Assembly: GCA_020137815.1 (NCBI GenBank)
Contig: CM035360.1
Coordinates: forward strand, 6,397,059-6,461,058
Source: Hormiphora californensis
Lineage: Eukaryota > Ctenophora > Tentaculata > Cydippida > Pleurobrachiidae
Length of the DNA stretch: 64,000 bases
Direction of reading: 5' to 3'
Part shown: positions 34,701 through 46,700 of the stretch, piece by piece
How positions within the stretch are numbered: the first letter of the stretch is position 1
Layout: each line of letters starts with the position of its first letter
Position numbers and translations under genes: made by a program
Notes under the pieces: model-generated
Database searches by the model: none
Told to the model about the DNA's origin: nothing
What the model saw: only the letters and a program-made list of their open reading frames with translations

Positions 34701-36827
34701 CTTCGTAATTTGAGACACACATGTGCTGCAGTAATATACAGGTTGTGTGTAAAGTTTGAGTGTAGTTTGAGTTGTATGTGTAGACTGAGCTGTGCCTGTC
34801 AGAGCATTGGCAAGAACCGCGGTCAGAGTATTGACCTGGCTGAGCTGTGCTTTAGTTTGAGTTGTGTAGAGTTTGCAGACTGCTGTAGAGGAGAGACAAT
34901 TATCTAAGCGTTTATGAGCGTAAATATATATGGGAGTAATATGCTGCTAAAATAATGCTGAAGGAAGTTGAATATATACCATGCACTTTACTACAGTGGA
35001 CCTTCCATGTGAAAACGATCCTTCTATTTTCTCCACAGTATAGTACATATTAGGATCTTTTATCAGTTGCTTCTCTTTTGTCTTGATTTTGATGCGCCAC
35101 GACTCACATTGTGTGATGGGTCATGTATAATTTAAACGGGAATTATCGCCTCTCTTACCCCACCAGAGCTGTTAACTATCACTAGCTATTTCTGCTGCTA
35201 AATATATGCATTTAGCCGATAATCCTGTGTGCCGTGATTTCTCTCTTCCTCTCTCTCTAGCTGATTTACAAACGCCGAGTGATTGCTGCCAGTTACTGAA
35301 ATAATGTGAAACTTTATAATAAAGCCATTTTAAATCCGCATGTTCCCGTATTCTGTGACACAATTCAATTGTGGCCTAAATTTAAAATGTCATCTCTAAA
35401 CTCGTCTAAACTCGTCTCTCTAAACGTCTTTGTTGCTCCAGATTTTGAAACGTTCTACCCTGCAGTTTCCTACATTATTATAGCCCTGCAGCAATGGACC
35501 CTAACCTGACAGTAGATGAAATAGTGGAGACCTTGTCGCTGATGCCCCACTTTGAGGGAGGGTACTTTAGGGAGACATTCAGGGACCCAATGGTGGTTGA
35601 TGGGGATAGAACTCTGGTTAGCTATATCTACTACATGCTAACCCCTACCACGCCCAATACATATTGGGTCAGGAACAAGTAAGATAGTTGTCTCTGTAAT
35701 TGGAGTCTTTTCTTATTTCAATTTGGTGATCTCAGAACAGAAAAAGAATCGAAGGATTCTCGGGTCTAAGATATTCAGATACTTATTGATTTTATAATGA
35801 CCTACTATACTAAACTCTCTCTTGTTCCAGGTCCCCCCACATGCACCTTTGGCACGGTGGATCCTCCCAGACCCACATGTTCATCCACCCTGATGGGAGT
35901 CTAACGAAACACAAACTAGGTCCGGACCTAAAAAATGGAGAGACGATGCAGGTATGATTTCCTTGATTTTACCTTCCAGTGAAATTTTAGTACGAAGTGG
36001 TTTGATAAAGATTCCAATAAATGATAGGGGAATTCAGTTTAATACATTCAGTTTATACTAAATTGGTTTCAACACCCCATCACCCTCCTCTCTAGGTGCT
36101 ATCACAAAGTGGCACCCTCCCCGATATGATTGGTTTCATCACCCCAACCTTTCTACTACAGGTGCTGTCACCGGGAAACGTATGGAAGCTGAGTGTCACA
36201 ACTGATCAAACTAAGTGGTCAATCATCTCTGAGGCTGTCTGCCCTGGATGGGAGGAACGGGACTTTGAATACGGTAATGGACAGGGAATAGGGATGTAGG
36301 TAGGGGGGTTTAGAGGGGTTTGGTGAGATAAGAGGGGTAATTTGGTGATATTTAGAGGTGGGTTCGGAAGATTTTGGTAACAGAGTGTAATTAATCATCT
36401 CTTTATTAGGTGATGCGGACAAGTTAGCAGCGGAGTATCCACAACACGAGGATATTCTCAGGCGATATTGCAAGAAGAAAGAGCAATAAACCTATAGAGG
36501 ATCTTGACCACATGTTTGCTTTGAACTTTGACCGAGTTTGTTGAAAATATTCGTAAAATTTTACTGCTAACTAGAATCAATTGCATATATTATGTGTATC
36601 GACTATTTTACCCCGTTAAATTATCAGTGTGTTGATATGTTAGAGGTTAGAAGAGGGGGTGAGTGACAAAGTATGGGTTTTAGGAAGTATAGTGGTAGTA
36701 GTGGATGGTAGAGGGGGATTACATGCTAACCTTTATTGCAGGATTGTTTTGCACTGTTTGGAATCGCCAACTTCTTCTTATCTCCATCCTCATCTTCATC
36801 TCTTTCATGATGCTTCCTCTTAGACAT
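28795..36827 (-). CDS. ERCC3: TFIIH DNA helicase/translocase XPB
   Basis: Nineteen exons join without a phase break into about 739 residues. Exons 5' to 3': 36731-36827, 33555-33687, 33171-33315, 32786-32952, 32591-32666, 32207-32331, 31940-32118, 31519-31663, 31272-31377, 30961-31138, 30726-30865, 30542-30619, 30286-30441, 30102-30195, 29838-29911, 29638-29706, 29326-29436, 29081-29162 and 28795-28859. XPB is the ATP-driven translocase of TFIIH in promoter opening and nucleotide excision repair. Visible: an acidic/basic start [34 protein letters not shown]; Walker A CGAGKT split by an intron; DEVH box; the RED motif in LVREDD; and the helicase C block [17 protein letters not shown]. The C-terminus HPLFKKFRT is conserved. 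Intron 1 (2.9 kb) contains a minisatellite and an antisense cupin gene; the intron at 33316-33554 contains a mini-MITE. Confidence 0.97.
33473..33544. mobile_element. 72-bp mini-MITE, copy B (perfect 9-bp TSD), in an ERCC3 intron
   Basis: Starts TTGGTAATGAAATTACCCCT and ends AGGGGTGACTTCGTAACCAA, with CTCTCCTGA on both sides (33464-33472 and 33545-33553). It lies 10 bases from an ERCC3 splice donor. Confidence 0.88.
33688..34085. repeat. 32-36-bp minisatellite at the 3' end of ERCC3 intron 1
   Basis: About twelve copies of a unit containing CTATGGCAACTGTAATGGGG and AGTTCAGGGTTA, some with an extra GATG. The unit nearest the exon overlaps the intron's own acceptor, which in sense reads TTGCCACAG. 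Confidence 0.92.
34796..34839. mobile_element. 44-bp insert with 11-bp flanking direct repeats
   Basis: Begins CTGTCAGAGCATTGGC and contains a second diverged motif GGTCAGAGTATTGACCTGG. CTGAGCTGTGC is repeated on both sides (34785-34795 and 34840-34850). It shares the motif of the 22-bp inserts at 11485 and 44362. Confidence 0.45.
35494..36489 (+). CDS. Cupin_5 / DUF985 family protein, nested antisense in ERCC3 intron 1
   Basis: Four exons join in phase into 165 residues: 35494-35678, 35831-35951, 36162-36273 and 36410-36489 (TAA 36487-36489). It starts [20 protein letters not shown], then [10 protein letters not shown]. The cupin core has a metal-binding-type His cluster ([20 protein letters not shown]) and LGPDLKNGE, and ends with a [14 protein letters not shown] block typical of DUF985. 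This is a single-domain cupin family whose reaction in animals is not established. The whole gene lies on the opposite strand within ERCC3 intron 1 (33688-36730). Exon 3 has two candidate acceptors (36096 or 36162) created by a local duplication; the upstream one would add 22 in-frame residues. Assignment is firm; function unknown. Confidence 0.88.
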
Positions 36828-37103
36828 ATTCTAACTAGCTGCAAAGGAGTCACAACAGGGATAAGTATTGGATCTAGGGAACGTTAGATAATTATGATTT
36901 GAAACTCCACGACAGTCGGTAGGGGGGGGGGTGGTGGGGGTCACAATAGGGATAACAATTGCCGGTGGGAGGGAGAAATAATAAACTTTAGTTTCAATAA
37001 TAACTTAAAATATCTGCACCACAGAATAACCGGTAACCACAGAATAACACAAACTCTGTTCACAGCTGATAAGAATGATTCATTTTAAAATTCACAGTTC
37101 CTT

Positions 37104-39292
37104 TCATCTCCTATCTATCAGGAAGAAATCATCACTAGATGTTGGTTCGGGTGCAGGTTCACTGTGGACTCTCCGTTCTGCCTGGTTCAGATCTGGGGCT
37201 TGGAGAGATCTCATGTGGGAGAGATTGCGGTCTTTCGACCACGCCGCCCGGGATGCGTCACTCACCTCACTACTTGAAACTTTAGCTGAGAGATGGGGTG
37301 GAATATAAGTTGAGGGATGGGGGGAATATAAGTTGAAGGATGGGGGGAATATTAGGTTGTCCCAGAAATAATGTAATGTCCCGATTTCTCCAACTTAGCC
37401 CACCGCTTTCGATTTGAAACTTTTATAGCTTGTTCATTTAACCCTTGACTCTATAAAACAAGTGTTTGTTTTGAAAAAGTTGGTTTTTTACGTGCCCTGG
37501 TGAACCCGGAAACAAGCGAGAAAAAATTTCCGCTGAACGAAAAATATGCGCATGTTGAAAACACTGCTGTACTTTTTCAGATAAGTGTCTGTAAAATATT
37601 TCACTACACCATTCTTGTTTATTGGACAATTTTCTATCGTTTGAGTGGTGGATGAAGACACAGGTACCACTCGTTGCTGAGCTATGGAGCTCTAAAAAAC
37701 TTTGGTCAAAATCAGAAATTTTCACTTCCGGGTCACTTCAGGCATCAGTGGATTGACTTACAAGAATTATTTTAACAGCTATTAATAGTCCCAACTAAGC
37801 TCTTAGCCTTGGAGATGCCGAATGTTTGATTTGGTATGGTTTTGATCTGAAAATTTGAAGTTTTTGAAAGTAGCCATAAAACAGGTCAAAATTCAGGGTG
37901 AATTTTTGGATTTTTTCGCTTTTTTGCGGCGTATAAGCTTTGCCTGACGCTTTCATAGGTTGCGTCGAGACTTAAATCGCATAGATGCATAAACTGTGGA
38001 CGATGAGCTATCTTTTGGTGCCATTTGGAATTCTGAAAACTCAAATGGCTTTACTCCAGCGACGTTTTAAGAAATACAAAACTCCCGTTCAGCGGCAACC
38101 CGACTTAGGGTATCGCAATACCCAATTATGGGCAGGTGAAATCCTCATTCGAGATTCAAGACACGTTACTGAGCTAAAGATTGTCTAATTGACAAGATAG
38201 GATCGGTTAGAACTCTCTAACTCATGTATTTCTTGAAAATATCGGTACATGACATTATTTCTGGGACAACCTAATATTAGTTGAGGGATTGGGGAATATT
38301 AGTTGAGGGATGGGGGAATATTAGTTGAGGGGTTTTTTGAGAATATTAGCTAAGAAGGGGGACATTAGTTGGTTCTTGATTGTAGATTGGGGGTGTGTCG
38401 TTGACTGCAATTCCAATCTTCATCTGCAATTCCAATCGTCAAGGAACCCCCCCTCTCCCCGAATACTACCTTTGATTGTCTCCATGATTTCAGTCTGTTC
38501 AGCGATTACTTTCTCATCAGTGTAGGGCTCCTTGGGAAGCAGAGAGATGTACTTTCTACCGACAGGGTAATACTGAAATTAGTGAAGGATGAGAATATAA
38601 ATCACGACATATTAATTAAATTAATGATAAATTAGAATTTAATTCACGGGCAGAAGATGCCAATCATGTGCTACCACATTAATCCCGTACCACAATGTAG
38701 TTGATCTGATCTCGTATCTCCTGGATTGCCTTCTCGTCCTTCTCTTCCTCCTTCTGAGCACTCTTTAACTTCCGAAACAACTTCCTCTTCTCAAAAAACC
38801 GAACCTGTAGATGATTAGAATTAATTAACTAATTAACGAATTAAAACACTTGACGTTCAGGGAAAATAACGCTGGAGAGTGGAGGTTTATTGATAAACTG
38901 ACCATTTTGTACTTCTCAGAAACTTTCGAATCCTTCGTCGTGGTCAGTTTGTTTTTCAGCATCTCTAACTTCCGCTCATTCTCTTGGACAACAGTCGGAG
39001 GTAGACCCTGAATCATTGTTACCATGGTTAAAAAGGTTACCATGGTTACCAAAGGTTACCATAGTTACACCAATATTAATGGGATATCAAACTAACTCCT
39101 ATATCAACAACTGTTTACCTCCATTCTGAGCATTCTCTGAACATTCCTGATTTCCTTCTTGATCTTTGAGACACCCTGTTTTCCCTTCTTGTTGGTCTCC
39201 GATCCCCCAGCTGCTGATGGTGGTCCCTGGTGACGTAGACTGGGTGTGGGTGCAGTTGAACCAGCCCCTTGGTCCTCTCTCTTTCTTTTCAT
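37104..39292 (-). CDS. EFG1-domain rRNA-processing protein
   Basis: Five exons join in phase into 225 residues: 39119-39292, 38903-39007, 38691-38804, 38470-38572 and 37104-37285. The N-terminus is basic (MKRKREDQGAG). The EFG1 domain follows: KKEIRNVQRMLRMEGLPPT, a charged coiled-coil stretch, then KYKMVRFFEKRKLFRKLK. Yeast Efg1 acts in nucleolar 18S rRNA maturation; that role is inferred by family. Downstream are QINYIVYYPVGRKYISLL and an acidic tail ending SSDDFFLIDRR. The ATG is 219 bases from the SRRM1 stop. Intron 4 (37286-38469) contains a 917-bp mariner-like element, which explains its size. Identity rests on the domain pattern only. Confidence 0.75.
37355..38271. mobile_element. mariner-like non-autonomous element in the EFG1-domain gene
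   Basis: Ends are inverted repeats of at least 20 perfect bases (GGTTGTCCCAGAAATAATGT) extending imperfectly to about 37, with TA on both sides (37353-37354 and 38272-38273). Surrounding intron repeats (GGGGGAATATTAGTTGA) continue on both sides, so it split a simple tandem repeat. No transposase motif is recognised in the frames inside. Confidence 0.82.
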
Positions 39293-39510
39293 TGCAGCTA
39301 CAACAAAGAAGGGTTGATATAGGGGGAGGGTCAGGGGAAGATAGAGGGGTTGAACAAATTGGGATGGCAAATCATTTGTGTGTTGTATTTCAAGTCAGAT
39401 AAAACATAAAAATATATATAATACTGTACTGACGCCTTCACATATCTCTCTCATTTTCTCTCATCCCAGTTGAATCTGTCAACACTGATTTAAACTAAAC
39501 ACACCTTCCT

Positions 39511-40693
39511 CTATTTGACTTTCTTGAGACTCTGTAGGGCTCGTTTCCTCAACCTTCCCTCATCATCGGATGAAGCTGAGGAGCTGTCAGAGGAGCTATC
39601 TGATGAGGACCCAGAGGAGGAGGAAGATGAAGATACCTTCTTCTTCCTTTTCTCCTCCCCCTTCTTCTTCTTGGGCACTTCAGGGGAGGCGGGCTGCCGT
39701 TTCTTGGAGCGAGTGGGAGAGGGAGAGCGCTGTTTCTTCGTTAGGGTCGGGGATGGTGACCGTCGTTTTTTGGTTGGAGTGGGAGAGCGTCGCTTTTTCA
39801 CAGGAGATGGTGAGGGGGAACGACGCTTTTTGTTGGGTGATGGCGAAGATTTCCTTTTCTTCGCAGGGGAAGGAGAAGATTTCCTTTTCTTTGCCGGGGA
39901 AGGGGAGCGCCGCTTCTTTTGGCGGGGCGGAGAGGGAGATCTCTTTTTCTTGCTACTTTTCTTCTGAGGTGTTGGGGATCGGTGCTTTTTAGGGGGTGGG
40001 GAGGGTGATCGCCCAGAATCAGAACTAGACGAAGGAGCTGCAGGTTTCTTGGGTTCCTCCTCGCTAGAGGAAGATGAGGAAGGGGAGGGTTTCCGTTTCT
40101 TCTTTTTCTCAACTACCTTCTCTTCTTCAGCAGAGGAAGAAGCAGAGGAATCAGACTCAGGGGGAGGTGGTGGTGGGGGTGTAGGTGCCTTCTTCTTCTT
40201 CCTTCTCTTGGATTTGGTATCACTATCATCAGAGTTAGATTCCTTTCTGTCCTCCTCACTATCACTCTCCTCAACCCTCTTTTTCTCCTTTTTCTTCTTC
40301 AACTTCTTCTTCTTTTCCTTCTTATCCTTCTTCTTTTTCGGTTCAGGACTCTCTGACCTGGCCTCAGGAGTCTCATCTCTCTGCTCCTTCTGCCTCTTCC
40401 TCCTCTTCTCTTCGGCGGGAGAGGGTGAGTCACGGCGCTTTCTCACTGGACTGTCTCTTTGCCTCCTAGGTGGAGGGGAGGGTGTTCGACGGCGGGGACC
40501 CCTTCTTGGGGGACTGTATCCTCCACGACCACCACCCCGATATGAGGGTCTCCTACCATATTGGGGAGACCTCCTTCCCCTGTGTTGGTAGTGGGGAGGG
40601 GACCGCCTCCTTGGTGATGGTGACCTGAGAGGGGAGGGTAGATATTAATAGTGGAGAGAGAGAGAGAAAGAGAGAGGGAGAGAGAGAGGGAGA

Positions 40694-40763
<70 letters not shown>

Positions 40764-43700
40764 CCACCACATACCTTCTCCGTCTATCCATGTGTAGAGG
40801 GGGAGGTGGGGGTCTCTTTAGTTGGCCATGAAGGAGCAGGTTCAGGCGAGGAACTGGCACTCTCCCTCTTCCTGTATTTCTTTCGTTCCGGTCCTTGATC
40901 AGACTTTACTCCTTGGAGAGAGGGAGGGAGGGGTGTTAGAAATGACAAAGTGACAACTCGAAGGTTCAAATGACAAAGTGCCATGCTCGACCCGCGCGAA
41001 GATAAGTGTACTTTTTATATAACCAACCCTGCGCGCGCTCCTAAATAATCCTGCTTGTCCCACTACACTGTCCCACACCAAATTGAACCTGGCCCTATGA
41101 AAACACGACGGGGCAAAAACAAGATGCTTTACTTTGTAGTTAAAATATTTAAGAAAACAGTTAAAAGCTTTTACTACAGTTGAAAAAATAGAAAAAATAT
41201 CAGAATCATGCATCTCTCTTGATCTAATAAGGTAAGGCATGATATAAACAGAAATAAGGTAACCTGCATTTTTTTAAATTGTTTGTCTCATCATGCAGAA
41301 TCTTGGTGGATTTATTGTCCGGAAAATTCATGCAATATTGAAGGTTATGTTAAAACTTAATGTTTTAAAGCTGTCCATCTGATAATCAGATCTATCTCAC
41401 CAGAATATAAGGATCTGTAGAATTCATTAATAAGAGAACCAGTTGCAGTACTTCGATCGACACAGAAAGTAAAGTCTGTTTCTTTACCATTACCCAAATT
41501 CTGACCAACCGAAATATACTGAAGAAGTTCAGGGTCTTGATGAAAGTGGACATTTCTTTTAGCAGCTAAAACTGCCTGATCCTCCACTAATTTTATGGTA
41601 ATATCTGGCCAAGTTTCATAATCAGTTATAGTCATTGAAACATCCACCGCCATTTTACAATATTTACCGGAATCTGGTGGGTTTTCAGGACAACTACTTC
41701 CTCCATAATACAGTCCCATGATGAAGTGTTTAGAGATCTGGCATGGCAGCTGCGATGGCATAATTTCACTCCACATTAAGCCATAGCGTTTGACACCAGA
41801 ATAGCTACGGGTGGTACTGTTTTGACGCTTTTGTATTGCTCTTGATACTGCATCATCTATGGCTGGTGAAGATGTTTCGTCAAACATTTTACTACAGTAG
41901 TCCAAAGACGGTATTAATTGACTATTCGAACTAATCTTCGGTTCCTTATCAACAACCTTAACAGCATCCAAAAACGATTTACAATGTGCAAGTCCTGGTA
42001 TTTCGATCGGGTAGGTTATACTATTTCCTGGTGTACTAATTTGGAGAACACTACTAGCTGAAGGAGTAAGAGCAACACTTCCAAAAATTTCAAAGACTGA
42101 AACCAGATCGTCCTTGGAGAGAGATCGCTGGACTGTTGCTAGAAGTCTCTGGTACACCGCTGGGTCCGCTTGGAAGCAAAGTGTCAGGGAGGGAAGAGTT
42201 AGGAACCTCTTTTCAACATCGGTAAGTTTCACAGGATGGGGTTTACCTTCAAAATTTTCAATAAGCCACTCGTAGAGAACTGCTACTTCCTTACTGTTTG
42301 CCAGGGACAGGCAAAGTTCGGTGTTAACATACTCCTGTTTGTTAGGATCACGTGAGATTAAATCTTTAACCAATGCCAATCGGAGAGTTGGAAATCCCAT
42401 AATTCTGAGATTCAGCGAATCAAAAAGGTCTCTGTCATTCCTCTCTTTGATGATATACGCCGCTTCTTCGAAGAGAAACACCACCAGTTCCAGAGAATCT
42501 AGATTTAGATCAATGCAGAGGTTGGTGTAGAATTGTTTACACTCTTCAACCATCCATTGAACCTTGAAAACAGCACTCAGTTTGTTGATCTCCCTGAAGT
42601 TTTCTATAGTTACCTCCACAGTACCAGTATAACAGGCCTCAACGAAACATAGGACTGAGGAGTGGGAAAACTCCTCAACATCAAGTTCTTTCATCCCTTG
42701 ATCCCCGACCAGGTCACTCATCACCAAACTGTTCATGGCCAAAGGGAATGAACTAGACCTAACGATTTCACCTCCTCTGCATATCAATTGTAGATCGTTC
42801 AGACCATTCTTCTCCAGGTTGTGCCTACCAAAGTCCATAGGCACCGTGCATTTCTGTACCGCCATAGAAACTAGCTATTGTATAGGATACATGGTTAGTA
42901 TATATTTGTTTTAGTTGTTCATTTGAATGGGGAACCCCGGCTGCCAAGGATGGTGACGCTTATACCCCAGTACCGAAAAATGCATACCCCCAATATTACA
43001 TTGCTTAACTCCCCCTTTACCTCGCTAACTGGAATACACCTACACCTCCCAAAACTGGGGTGTACGGTAACGTGTTTGTCACACAATACTCACTTCTCTT
43101 CAGGGGCCTCTCGTTCAGGGTCAGGGCTGGGTGACGGTACTTTCTCCTTTCTCACAGGGTCTACTGCTGCTGGGGTCTCCTCTTTGTTCTCAGGGGAGGA
43201 ATCGTACTCTGTCTTGATAGGTAGATCTGGTTCAACTGTCAGACCTTCCGCCTTGGGATCTTCTTTTTTACTAGGGGATAGTATTGTTTGGATAATGGTG
43301 TTGTGCAAATGCGTGTTTCACAAGAGACTGTCCTCTCCGAACTCGTAGGGTGTACGAGCTGTGACGTTACAGTCTTGTAGTATGACAAGCAAATATGTGA
43401 ATATTGAATAATCAGTGTATCAGAGACTCAGGAAATTGGGTTTGAACATTCTTACTCACCCACTACTACTCTTATCTTTATCCCTACTCCTATCCCTATT
43501 CCTCTCTCCAGATCTGGATCTCCTTCTTCTACTGTGCCTATCTTTACCCCTATCCCTATCTCTCCGATCCCGGGAAGATCTCCTATTTCGGTCGTGTTTT
43601 CGGCGTGGTGAGGACCTCCTCCGGGGGGATCGGGAGTGTTTCCGGGGTGACCGAGAGTGTTTTCTCCGGGACCCAGGGGAGGGCGACTTGGAATGTCGTT

Positions 43701-46700
43701 CTTTCTGTATGGAGGATAGGGAGGGTGAAAGAACTGTAATAGTTAGAGGACAGGGAGGGCGAAACTGTAATAGAGGGCAGGGAGGTGAGTTGGAACAGTA
43801 AGAGGGCACGTGATACGCAGCAGATGTTGCCTTCCCACATGTGTGAGAGTGAGAGAGCAGCTGCTGCTGCAGGTGTTACAGTAACGTGTTGTGAACAAGA
43901 CAATGATGCTCTGATATATATTGGAAAGGAGCTGCTGCACAATGGGAACGTGTGGCACACTCAGTAAACTGTTATTGTTTGAGTGTGACACATGCCCATT
44001 TCATGCACTCTGCCAACATCTGGTGGATAGTAGTTGCTCGAATTACCTTCACACTTTCAGTGGTGGTAGAGACGAACGGATCCTGGGGTGGGACACCCTT
44101 CTCAGCTAACTTCTCCTCTATCTTAGTCCTCTCTTCCTTTCTCTGTTGGATCTCTGCTTTCTTCTTAGCGAGGAGCGCCTCGGGGATACCTGGTGATCAT
44201 GGCTGTTACCACACCATCTGAACATTGTTGTCAATTAACATGGGTTCCTGGGGGTCCAGCCCTAATAACAAGGGTTCATTTTTGTAAATTGTACACTTTT
44301 TTTGGGACCAAAATGTATTGGATTTCTCGAAATATTGGAATCTAACAAATTAAATTGCAATTGTCAGAGCATTGGCCTGACAGTTGCAATACCAAACAAC
44401 AAGAGTTCTCGCGTGGTTACCTGAAGCGTGCTCCTGGGCTGATTTGAGCATAGCCCATAGTTCACCCATAAACTCCCTGGCAGGTCGAGCCTGGAGGAAG
44501 CCCGTCAGATTGATCTGGAGGTCCTTGGGGTCCGGGTGCTGATGGGGAGGAGAGGGAGTTAGACATCTAGTTAGGTGCTGAAGGGGAGGAGAGGGGTAAT
44601 AGACATCTAGTTAGGTGCTTAGGGGGAGGAGAGGGAGTTATAGACCTAGTGAGGGGGAGGAGAGGGAGTTAGACATCTAGTGAGGGGAAATGACTAATGA
44701 GTGATGGATCGAGAGAGGGAAAGAAAGAAGGGTATGTGAGAGTTCATTTAGTTATGTCTCCCAAGCCGAACCATGCAGTCGATCATTGGTTGAGTAATTT
44801 TGTTTGTAACGAATATACATTCAGATTTGTTGTTTTTAAAAAGGCTTAAAATTACACAATACAAGGGATCATGATCATTCTTCCTAATTTCTTCCTAATT
44901 TCATAGTTCACTAAAAGTTCGGAGCCTGTTGAAATACTAGTCATTTCCAGGTGGCCATATTATAAGTCAGTCAGATGTTATCACTCTTTTTCTCTTTCTA
45001 GTTATTCATTGTTTCTTTTTCCCTTCTACTCCTGTTTTACAGGATCTCCTATTCAATATCATCATCAAACATTTCACATTGAGACCGATAATCAGGATTA
45101 CTCCAAATAACAGCACACCCAAAATATCCAAGTTATGAATTTCTATAAAACTCTGTTCCTTTATCAAATCATTTTTCAGGAACTTCAGATTTCCATACTT
45201 GAAAAGAAGGTTGATGTAGTAAATCAGCTTCTCGCTTCCACTTGCCGGCTCAGATTCAAAGATGTCCCGTGCAGCGGACATCTTTTCCCTGTAGCTCTCT
45301 CTATTTTGGATCATTTTGGTGACCATGTTGGTGAATGATTCCTTGTTAACATCAGATGGCATAATCATTTCCCCAAACCCTCGTCTCTCAATGATATTCC
45401 CATTCATGGACTGATCAGCAAACACGGGAAGACACAGGACAGGTACCCCCAGGAAGATAGTTTCAATTCTACCGTTGTTACCACAGTGAGATACAAACAG
45501 GGTTATCTTGCCGCTAGCCTAGCAGTGACTGCTGGGGAGCCCAGGTTGTCAGATGAAACTTATCATGAGGCAACCAACTAAACTGCCCCTCGGTGAACGT
45601 CTTCAAGATGACTGCCACGTTGTCCATGGCAACTAGGGCGTCCAGGACGTCTTTATGCCACCTAGTCCATGTCAGATCTGTATAGGATCCTAACTGAGAA
45701 GTAGAGAATGTTTTTACCCTGGTGGAGAATCAATAAAGTCCAGAATAGGGCCAGTTAGGGGTTTAGGGGGTTTCAGTGATGCCCCTCCCATCTGTAGGAC
45801 ATTGTTGGGTAGTTGGTAGGGGAATGAAAATGCTAGATGATCGTTCATCACGTACAGCTCTATCCTGTCCATCAGCTGCTCCGTGGTAACTGAGTGTTTC
45901 TTGTAGATAGGAGCCAGCATGTTTTCTAAGGCTCTATTCAGAAGGAAAGTTCCCTGAAGATAGTTTACTAGATTGTACGTCCTCTCCAGTAGTCCTGGAC
46001 TCCCCTCCCTAAATACAGGATTCACTATCCCTGGTTCGCTGGCAAACAGGGGTGGCAGGTTCATAGCTTCCCGGGACTCTGTGTACACTACCTCTGGGTT
46101 GTATGTGATTATTGGTATCTTCTGGGTGTGTGTAACAGCGGATATTACTAACTGCGTCCTGTGTTCTGCTATCACCAGATCGAACTTGTTATCTGTTATA
46201 AATTTCTCAAACTGGGGGCTACTGTAGAAGCTGAAGATCCCCGAATATAAGTTGACCCAAACTTCCCTACACGGCGTAAAAGCCGCCATACAATCTGCGT
46301 ACATAGTGCCTTGAGGTCCAACCTGGGCTAATGGTGCCGCACACCGCTCAACAAGCGCTCCGAAATCTTCGGCAGTGAACACAGTGGTGAAGGGTGGCAC
46401 GATGTGGTAGTTGGGGGAGGTGATTTGTAGCCGGTCATCGTGTAGTGGTGATACAAGGTATACTGTGTGACCTTGATCTGATAGCAGCTGTCCCAGGTGG
46501 GCTACTGCAAAGTAGTGGCTGCCAGAGAAGGGAGCTGCAACTAGGATATTGGCCGGGTGGACTGGTGAGACCAAGAGGAACAGGACCACAGGGAGCAACA
46601 TTCCTATAACGGGCTGTGGGAGTGAAAACTGAAAACAACAAAATTACAGGGGGGAGAAGATGAATATAGCACATCTGGTCATTACTAAGAGAGCGAGGAT

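Noticed and set aside
39515-40591. Long plus-strand frames opposite the last SRRM1 exon
   Set aside because: They mirror Lys/Arg/Ser/Pro codons (Phe/Leu/Gly-rich translations) and have no domain; shadows of the real gene.
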